DNA of 64,000 nucleotides from Ectocarpus siliculosus (Eukaryota > Sar > Phaeophyceae > Ectocarpales > Ectocarpaceae). The translations under genes were made by a program, and so were the position numbers. Shown here piece after piece: positions 56,118 to 64,000 of the stretch (its first letter is position 1; every line of letters starts with the position of its first letter). The notes below the pieces were generated by a model. It did not search any database. It was not told the origin of the DNA and was given only the letters and a program-made list of their open reading frames with translations. The stretch covers positions 978,018-1,042,017 of the forward strand of contig FN649741.1 of the NCBI GenBank assembly GCA_000310025.1, in the 5' to 3' direction.

Positions 56118-57378
56118 ATGTTGGACCGTGCCTTTGCCTTCGCCTTCTTGGTGCTTTCACTGTGCGTGGTGCCTCTTGACTCCTTCATCCTGCGCCAAGG
56201 CCCTCGGAACCGTCAAATCGGAGGTGCGAACACCCCATGTTTGAATATATCGTTGTTGCACACACATCGACCTTGCATCCCCCCCTCTGGTTGGTTACTA
56301 AGGTGCTGAGGTTGAACGGCGGTTGAGACACGGCACAAGGTCGGGTACCAATTACCGGCATTACCGTTACCGGCATTTACTGGTAACTACTCTGTGCAGT
56401 GTACATAGATGTTTGTGTTTTCCTCTCTACGACGACCGACGAAATTCTCATAAGGCACGACAGGCATCAATTACTTACGTGTACACGATAATTAATTGGT
56501 ACGAAGGAAGCACACATTTGCAATGCCATGGATGATGCCCTCGTGCTCTCTGTTGACAACAGGTATATATGCATATGCATATAGGTCTGGTTAGCACAGC
56601 AGGAACAAATATATTTCAGTTTGGTTCGGTGCCTCTGTCTGGGTCGGGGATCCAGATGCTTACTCGCTGCTGCTCGTGCAGATCAGATTGTATCAGTCAG
56701 GTTCGGTTCAGATGCGGTCGACTACACCGGACACACTTGGCACTGACTCGTCCTGCGGGCTCCCCTCGGCTGTCGCGCTGCACTCTGTACCGCGGAATGC
56801 TTACGCATGCGTACAACAACACCTCTCGCTCTCTCCTTTTTTCTTCTCCCTTCTTCTTCCGACAACGTGCGCCCAGCTTCTCCCCGATTATCACCTTCCT
56901 GTGCGGCCAGCCCCAACGTCTGCCCCTCGAGCTCAACGACGACGATGGCGACTGGCGCTGTAGGGGAAAGGCTCAAGCAGCTGGACATCACGCTGCCCGA
57001 GGTGGCCCCCGCAGGCAATGTGCTTTGATGGCTGTGTATCGGGCCGAAAGGCACAGCAGTGCTAAGCGGCAATGTGCTGTGGTGGTTATGTAACGGGCCG
57101 AGAGGCACGGCAGTGCTAAGCAGGAGGAAGAACGTTTCCCGAATGAACTTGCAAACTCCCTCCCGGCGTATGCACGAGGTGTAGTGCTGCGTATCTGCCT
57201 TGGGGGGCGAGATCGGCCTGCTTATTTTTGTCGTTGCTGTCGTGTTCGCGCGCGGGTGTTCTTCTTCTTGTTATTGCCTGATTCCTAGTAGCAGTAGCAG
57301 TAGCATCCCTAACAATCCCATTACGCTTACCTTTGTCGGCAGCCGCAGGCGCTAACAGCCCGTCGAGCTTAACTCTCG

Positions 57379-57413
<35 letters not shown>

Positions 57414-59439
57414 GCCGCCCTCTCTGGTGAGCAGGGAACTATGTCCTCCACCGGAGATCTGGCGACACGCTCTACATGTCGGGACATCTGCCCAAGGCGC
57501 CAGATGGCACCCTCACCACCGGAAAGGTTAGGCTTGCTGCTGGCTGACTCTCGAGAGCGCAACACGGCTACATATTTAGCTGCATGAAGCAGCCTTGTGT
57601 GTTGTGGTCGGCATGATGACGTACGTCTCCCGCTGAAACGACGTGTACCGAACGGAAGCTTTGCGAAACGTCGTTTGGAATGTCGTCGTGTCCCACTGAA
57701 CCGGCGCCGAAAGTAATTCCCAGAACGTCGCTCTCGGAGAATGTTTGGAATGTACCGTGGGTATTCCGCGTTCCACACAGGTGGTAGATCTGTTCGGTCG
57801 CATTGCCGCGTGCCACGAACGGTGTGCTCTGCGTGCTTTGCCACCTTGGGTTAGTTAGTTTCGTGGGAAGGGGTTTCCAAGTGTTGGAGGCATTGGTTTA
57901 CCCCAAAGAGGGCTGTCCTCGTTTGTCGTTGTTATTCCTCCCCAAAGACTGTTTGTTGGCCCGCAACCAAAGGACCGACCCAGGGATGGGTCCCCACGAG
58001 TCCACCGAGCTCTCGCGTACGGTTCGAGTGCGGCACACGCGTGAGTCTGATCCTGCCACTCCTGTATGCACATGCGCAGCATGTCAACCGAGGTCGAGTC
58101 ATTCTCGGAAACCTTGTGCCCCCCCCCCCCCACACGCACACAGCCGCGTGCCCCCTCGCCCTTCATTGCGAGCCCCCGACACTTGTGGTCTCTTGCTCAC
58201 AAATCTCATCTTGGCTCTCACGTACGCAGCAATTAAGCGTTACCATTGATCATCTCCTCCTCTTATCCCCACCAGTCGGTCGCACAATACCCCGTGTCAC
58301 CGTTGTGGTTGTGATTCTTTTTTTTTTTTGGTCGCTTCAGGTAGGTTCTGACTTAGAGATCGAGCAGGGGGCGGAGGCGGCAAGGCTAGTCGCTATCAAC
58401 CTCATCACCACCATGAAAGGTGGGTGGGAATGCACGGGGGCACCGTACGATAGATGAACACTAGCAACGAGGTGGGGTGTGGGCGTTGGGAATAACAGGA
58501 CGTACGTGAGTGGGGGCTTGGGTTGGTTGGCACTCGGTACGACCGACCTTGGCTGAAGACACAAAGGGGGGGCGCACGCACGCATCTCGATAGACATCAC
58601 CTTCTGGCGGGGACGAAGCTCTTTTAAGATCTTTGGACCTGAGACTAGGTTCATCACAGGCAAGGCCCGATTTTCCTCCGCTCTCACAGAAGATGGTTAC
58701 TTGCTACATCGCGGTGTTGTTGCTGTTGCTATCTCGCCTCTCTGAGTACCCTTATCCCGAGGCTATGATGCGCGGTCTTAGATCACTATTATTACTACGG
58801 CTCTTGGCAGTATCACGCGCTTAGATTTCACTATTGTTTTCTGTGCGTGTACAGCAGTATGGACGTATTTTTGTTGTTGTTTTCGGTGCAGGTGTCTCTC
58901 GAAGACTGCCTCGTCTCTCGACCCCGTCGGTACCCGTGTATCTTTCTTAGCACTTACAACCAGCAAGGACGTAGGACTGGCGTGCGGCCACCCACCAGAG
59001 AGTGTTCGCAAGTCCCCGCTGCTGAAGAACGCCTTGTTGAGCGAAAAACATGCGAAGACTCTCCCTCGCACATCTGGTGGTGGTGGTCGTCGTCTTCTAG
59101 CACCCAATTGACCCGAAAAGACTGAGGATTTGCTCCGTCAATCACCCCCCCCCCCCCATCCCCGGCCACACGCATCCGAACCCCCCTCCCCCGAAAACCC
59201 CACTCACCACAGCGGCGGCGGGAGATTTGGACAAGATTCGATTGGTCAAGATCACCGGGTTCGTCCGCTCGGCCGACGGTTTCACCGGGCAGTCGGCGGT
59301 CTTGAACGGGGCCAGCGATCTCTTGTTGGAGGTCTTCGGGCGGGAGAAGGGAGCGCACGCGCGTTCGGCCGTCGGGGTGAACGCCTTGCCACTGGGGGTC
59401 TGCGTAGAGATCGAGGCCATCGCGGAAGTGGTTTCGTGA
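56118..59439 (+). CDS. RidA/YjgF-family protein with predicted plastid leader, 213 aa
   Basis: Exons 56118-56223, 56877-57014, 57435-57526, 58341-58419 and 59213-59439, phase-consistent (642 nt). Exon 1 gives a signal peptide (AFAFAFLVLSLCVVPLDS) followed by Phe, as at heterokont plastid-protein cleavage sites, then a Ser/Pro-rich transit region. The RidA core follows: LKQLDITLPEVAPAGNY, LYMSGHLP, DLEIEQGAEAARLVAINLI, KITGFVRSADGFTGQSAVLN, LEVFGREKGAHARSAVGVNA and LPLGVCVEIEAIAEV, including the conserved Arg of HARSAVG. RidA hydrolyses reactive enamine/imine intermediates made by PLP enzymes such as threonine dehydratase. The exon 2 donor appears to be GC (GCAG|GCAATG). Alternative starts at 56807 or 56945 would give a protein without the signal peptide. 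Confidence 0.87.
57014..57121. repeat. 54-bp tandem duplication starting at the RidA exon 2 donor
   Basis: ggcaatgtgctttgatggct (57014) repeats as ggcaatgtgctgtggtggtt (57068), each ending agtgctaagc. The first copy begins on the last exon base. Confidence 0.88.
57377..57416. repeat. (GTT)n microsatellite in RidA intron 2
   Basis: About twelve gtt units upstream of the third exon. Confidence 0.85.
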
Positions 59440-59470
59440 GGTGGATGAGAATGTGTTGGGAGCGGCAGCG

Positions 59471-59471
<1 letters not shown>

Positions 59472-59535
<64 letters not shown>

Positions 59536-59553
59536 TGTTGCTGCTGCTGCGGT
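59472..59553. repeat. (CTG)n microsatellite 3' of RidA
   Basis: About 26 ctg/ttg units starting about 30 bp after the stop codon, probably inside the 3' UTR. The longest trinucleotide run in the window. Confidence 0.9.
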
Positions 59554-62535
59554 GCTGCTACCAAGCGACCACCATGGATGGATGTCGATGTGGGATGTGG
59601 GATTTTAGTAGAGCTGATAATGGTGGTGATAGTGGCGGCACCGTACAATGTGAAGTCACTGCTCTTTGAACGTTACTAGCCGTTCTGACTCAAATGGTCG
59701 TTTTCTGCACCGTTTGACGTACAGAAACGTCGCGATCCGGCCAGCACTCAACCAGCCGTTGGTCGACGAACATTCGTTGTCAAACATGTGTCGTGCCCAG
59801 CCCGTGTACTTGGAGCCGTTGTTATTTGTTGCTATCAGGAGTTATCCCTGGGACTTTTGTGTATATAATTAAACCATCGTCATTTTTTGGCGGTGGTAGG
59901 GTGGGAAGAGGCCGTGACACTTAATTCTCCTGGAAAAGTAATACCAGGTACATCGCAAGAACGCTTTTTTTCGGTTGTTTTCGCTCGTCGGGTGTTGATA
60001 TTGCCACGCGGATGCCTCCATTTTTCTAATCCAACTTGTCACTTCTAGCCGCCACGCCGACAGACGATTTTTTGGGGAGATTTCTTCTATGAATAGTTGG
60101 CCTGCAGCAGCAGAATCGAATTGTCCACACGAAACTGAGTTTCTACGATCGATGTGTATGGTGGCGCATGACGCAGAATGCATCCCGTACGCTACGAAAG
60201 AACATGGACGCCCCTTCGATTGGCATATTTTCTAGCTGCAGCAGGTCTCTTCTCGCCATATCACACTCTGTCACGACCCACGCCATCACTGCGCCCTTTT
60301 GTTTGGGGTCTTGGCGGAGTGTATCATCAGGCAGGCAGGGTGGGAGGGTGGAACGTTTTGTCGCTTTTGTCGGGGCGTAATGATCGGCCCCCTCAGCGCG
60401 ACGCCCACACAAATCCCACGCTCAAGAAGTTGCGATGTCAACATTTTGTTTGTTTGCTGTTTGTCTTCGAATGCTGCTGCTGCTGCTGCTGCTGCTACTA
60501 CTCTGTGCGAGTTTAACGAAACAAACGTGTTCAAAAATTTTGGTGTTTGCTTGTGTTATGCGTGTATGTCGTTCCATGTGTGTTTCTTGGTGTGTGCCAT
60601 GCTGTCCGGTGGTGCAGCAGTTGTTGCATGTTTTCCGCACACATCAACTGGGGGCACACAGGAAGAAGGCCACATAGAAGACTTTTCTCCCCTCAACATC
60701 CCTTAGCGAGACTTATTTTGTCTTCGTTGTCATCGCGAAGAATATTCGGCCGAACCTTTCCATCGTTGACCACAAACTGGATGTGTTTCGCACACACGAA
60801 TATATCGCTTTCCAATTTTTTGTTGGGGCATACACAGCAGTATCGTCAGAAAAAAGCGCAGGTTCGTGTGTTTGGCTGGGCCGAGATTCGAACCCATTCC
60901 CTATAAATATCATAGGGTTGCGACGTCACAAATCAATTCAACCACGTTCAAGCCACTGATGTTGGTTGTGGTGTGACCATGCTCCGTGGATACGGTAGGT
61001 GGGAAACACACGTACACCATTTCCTTTCTCTTTTCGTTCTCTTGTATTACTCCAAAATCTAACTCGTTCCCATCGCTCCTCCCACAACAAGGACGGTTCT
61101 TTACATAAGCTAACCCGACGGTTTCGCGTTCTACGCCGATGAGCTCGAATCCAGGGTCCCAAACGAACAAGGAATCGTTCAACAGTTTGTCTCCTTTGTT
61201 AGCTGTGATCGACCACGTTATATTTCCCCTCACAGCCGAGAGAAGCCCACCATAGAGTGAAAAAAAAAATTGAAAAAAAAAACTAGTCTAACATGAAACA
61301 GCAACGGGGAACATACAGCATATCATTCGCCACTTTCTTTGGCTGGCAAAGTGCGCGGTCGGTAGACAAAGATAAAAAAATTCGTTCAACACGCAGCAGC
61401 ACTCCTTCCCTCCCGCCCAAACACGAAACACAACAGTCCACCCACATTCCTTATCCGTCCACACCCCTCATACACCCATTTTCCCATCTATCCAGCCAGC
61501 AGGCAGCCCTCCCTCCGTTCGTGACGGTTGTTCCCCAAACCCTTCAAAAAATTCCTGCGTCGGAGGGTCTACGCAGATGGTAACTCGGGGGCCGCATGCG
61601 CAGGTACGTTATGCATGCGCTCGCGTAACATCCTATAGAGCGTTATTGAGAGAAATCGAGCTCTTGTGCACACGGCGGACAATCAATCAATCAATCCACA
61701 TATTGTACCTACAACCTTTTACGTTGTGCGCACAAGACAAAATATTGTTTTGGCCGTGAGATTTTCTGCCTGGAGGAGCTGGCTTGAATCTTGACGCGAT
61801 TTTGGGCCTCCCCCCGCACCCCCACCCCCACCCCCACCCCCACCCGCATTCGCCTCCTTTTGTTGCCCAAAAAAGCTCACCAAAGCGCATTTTTACGGCA
61901 GGTGAAAAAGAGAAAAAATATCTCCGTACGTGTGGTAGTGTACTGAACGTTCCCTTTAAATACGGCTTGGAGGAAAGGAAGAGCAGTACAACAAACCGCG
62001 AACAAAAGGAGTATCTAGAAGAGCACTAATACAATACCACCGAAAATCATCCATTTCGTGGTGTCAATTCATTTTCAAGACCAAAACAGGTACAGCATTG
62101 CCTACGCACGTATAGATAGCTCGCCAGAGACCCGTAAAACAATTCGGGAAAAGAAATTCGGACGTGGTACACGCGCTGACCCACCACAAAAAAACAGAGT
62201 ACGGTACCTGCACGCAGCATGTCAAAAACTTAAGTATTAATATTCACAAACCGCGATGTCTCCCAAAATTGACACCAACAGAGAAAAAATAAAGCTATTC
62301 GGGTGATACAAATACTGCTTTGCTCCTGCTGCTGCTGCTGCTGCCTCGTTTCGGGCGGAAACGTATGGTAGCAGCAGCGTACGTAGCCACAGCCACACCC
62401 AGAGACGGAGCAAAATCGGCCAAACTCTCCCGGGCTTGGCGGAGACAAACGAGGGAGAAGCACACGGTATTTAGCTTAAGCCGCAGCAGCGGTGCCAGAG
62501 CAACCACGCGCCGGCTCGAAGCGACCGACCGACCA

Positions 62536-62569
<34 letters not shown>

Positions 62570-62669
62570 GAAGGCTGCATGCCGGCAAGCGTAGACGCAC
62601 CATACACCATCCAAGAGTACAGGACACGCCGGCGGCCGCCTCAAGCAGCAGCTGGAAGAATCAATCGCC
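59554..62669. other. Intergenic region, no gene recognised
   Basis: Short frames only; 61233-60910 (minus, 107 aa) is the most protein-like but has no family match. Simple repeats: (CTG)n at about 60472-60498, (CCCCAC)n at about 61808-61850, (CTG)n at about 62322-62343 and (ATC)n at about 62538-62570. Confidence 0.55.
60878..60950 (-). repeat. Possible tRNA-like/SINE head
   Basis: Minus strand carries gggttcgaatctc, a B-box match, preceded by a stem-like ccctat...atagggaa and an A-box-like tggttgaattga. Stems are too imperfect for a functional tRNA. Confidence 0.4.
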
Positions 62670-64000
62670 CTAGTCGTTTTCAGCGGTCGTAGGCGACGGG
62701 GAGTTGGTGCTCCAGTTGAAGGAGGCCCCGGCGGAGATGTCCCGCGTGCTGCTGCCGTTGCCCTCGAAGGACGACCGCGCTTTCAGCATGTGCTGCTGCC
62801 GACTCCGGGGCGCAGCCGAGGGGCTGAGCACGGGAGACGTTTCGTCCCGGCCGCCGCCGCCGCCGCCGGGACGGTGACCGCCATCACCGGGTCTTGGAGC
62901 TCCTACCCCGGCGTGACGACCGCGGCCAGCAGCATCTCCGTCTTCCGACTCTCGCGACAAGGTCCGGCGGCTGCTCGACCGCCCCCCCCCGACGGTGCGG
63001 TCGCTCATTCCCAGTTCGCGGATGCCGTCCTTGAAGACGGACCGAAACGCCGAAGCCCCGTCCTTTTCATTGTCGAGACCATTGCTGCTGTTGCTGTTGC
63101 TGCTGCTGCTGCCTCCTCCTCCTTCTCTCTCTCCCTTCACCCCCGGTGAGGATGCTTCTACCCCCGTCACATCTTTGGTGCGATCATCGCCGGTGCCCTC
63201 GAACGCCCCCACGGCGCTGCCAGCGGTGGCAGCAGCAGGGCTGCAAGACACCAGAGAAGAAGAACAGCAGGGGCCGCCTTCCTCGCCTTCGCGTGCAGCG
63301 GCCGGAGTTCCACCACCAGTAGCCTCTGTTGCCGCCGCCGCCGGTGGTGCCGCCGGGTCTAGACGGCCACTATCTCGCCCCTCCCCGAGCAAGGACGAAC
63401 AAGAGGAGGAAGAGACGACCCCCGCCTCATCTCTATCCCTCCCCCCGCCGCTACCGCCGCCACCGCCGCCGCCGCCGCCGTCACCCGCCGAGGCAAAGCC
63501 TCCCATCCTCGCTCTCTCTCGGAGCAACAGCGCCGCCCGACCGCCCGGGGGACCTCCCTCGCCCTTCGCCATACGGCGGTGGACGGCGGCGGCAGAACCC
63601 TCGCCGCCTTCGCCGCCACCTGCACAAGGAGGGCTGGTCGCGCCGGCGCCGCGGGAGGGGGCGGGGCTACCGCCTCTACGGGGCCCCGCCGCTGCCGCCG
63701 CGTTGTCCGATTGGGCGGGGGTGGGAGCGCTGCTCACGCTCCTCGCGCTCCCGGTCGACTTTAACAACGACCGCTTGCCGCCGCCGCTTACGGCGGCGAC
63801 GTCGGACCTGGAGCTATGGCCCGTCGCTACCCTGGTCAACGACCCCCGCATGCCGATAGCTCGTTCGCTCGCCCCGGAGCACACCCCCAGGCGCCCCGCA
63901 CCACTACCACCACCACCGAGGGTGCTGTTGCTCCCGCCGGCGGCGTCCACCCCGCCTCTTGTGGAAGCTCCTTGATCGACAAAGCCAAACTGGCTAGAGC
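62670..64000 (-). CDS. Low-complexity Ser/Gly/Ala-rich protein, C-terminal part, runs off window
   Basis: One frame is open from the right edge to the stop at 62670, at least 440 codons. The sequence is Gly/Ser/Ala/Arg-rich with runs such as GGGGGGGGG and SSSSCSS, and RSSSRRTLSRESEDG near the C-terminus resembles phosphorylation-prone linker. No domain is recognised. High GC could keep frames open by chance, and the opposite strand is also open, so the strand choice rests on the absence of stops to the edge and the less hydrophobic, tail-like composition. It is likely the disordered tail of a regulatory protein whose domains lie beyond the window. Confidence 0.5.
   Translation of the reverse strand, partial: SSQFGFVDQGASTRGGVDAAGGSNSTLGGGGSGAGRLGVCSGASERAIGMRGSLTRVATGHSSRSDVAAVSGGGKRSLLKSTGSARSVSSAPTPAQSDNAAAAAGPRRGGSPAPSRGAGATSPPCAGGGEGGEGSAAAVHRRMAKGEGGPPGGRAALLLRERARMGGFASAGDGGGGGGGGGSGGGRDRDEAGVVSSSSCSSLLGEGRDSGRLDPAAPPAAAATEATGGGTPAAAREGEEGGPCCSSSLVSCSPAAATAGSAVGAFEGTGDDRTKDVTGVEASSPGVKGEREGGGGSSSSNSNSSNGLDNEKDGASAFRSVFKDGIRELGMSDRTVGGGRSSSRRTLSRESEDGDAAGRGRHAGVGAPRPGDGGHRPGGGGGGRDETSPVLSPSAAPRSRQQHMLKARSSFEGNGSSTRDISAGASFNWSTNSPSPTTAEND

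Noticed and set aside
59130-59669. Frame with 25 consecutive Leu
   Set aside because: CTG microsatellite read as Leu; the RidA last exon occupies the other frame.
60143-60412. 89-aa minus frame as a gene
   Set aside because: Protein-like composition but no family, no splice support and no conserved neighbour.
62995-63975. 326-aa plus-strand Pro/Ser/Leu-rich frame
   Set aside because: Opposite strand of the Gly/Ser-rich frame; contains codon-repeat poly-Leu and poly-Pro. The minus frame is open to the window edge and was preferred, with modest confidence.

Overview
The window is nuclear DNA from an intron-rich eukaryote, most likely a stramenopile and plausibly a brown alga. The signs are: genes split by GT-AG introns; two N-termini that look like heterokont two-part plastid leaders, one with a Phe just after the predicted signal-peptide cut; many CTG/CAG-type microsatellites; and a dense load of small transposons. 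Two 100-N runs (20656-20755, 50553-50652) are assembly gaps. The organism call is an inference; no rRNA or organelle marker is present.

Layout. 1-1890 (-): decayed Helitron Rep/helicase cut by the window edge. 1937-2340: tandem repeat. 2341-5664: no gene recognised, one small inverted-repeat element. 5665-11338: complete-ended but internally deleted Ty3/gypsy LTR retrotransposon with a 4-bp target duplication and a SINE inside one LTR. 12306-13139 (-): FKBP-like protein. 13359-16251 (-): zinc-finger/double-C2 protein. 16543-18792 (+): plastid-type DUF2993 protein. 19586-30318 (-): exonuclease 1 in eight exons, whose introns hold a LINE and several MITEs. 31445-34231 (-): SAP domain fused to a dienelactone-hydrolase fold. 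35115-37843 (+): six-repeat CxxC...HxEC zinc-knuckle protein. 39596-41482 (-): exosome subunit CSL4, complete. 42708-45119: nested inverted-repeat elements. 47136-53446 (+): NRAMP metal transporter in at least seven exons. 56118-59439 (+): RidA-family protein with a predicted plastid leader and a probable GC-AG intron. 62670-64000 (-): low-complexity partial reading frame running off the right edge.

The host genes are mostly housekeeping (DNA repair, RNA decay, metal transport, reactive-imine detoxification) and do not form a pathway. The unusual content is in the mobile DNA, which includes several MITE or inverted-repeat families repeated across the window and often placed in introns, and in the architecture of three genes: the repeat-per-exon zinc protein, the SAP-hydrolase fusion and the C2 protein. 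Exon joins were set by hand from splice consensus, reading phase and family alignment from memory; the joins given for EXO1, CSL4, NRAMP, RidA, the C2 protein and the six-repeat protein are all phase-consistent.
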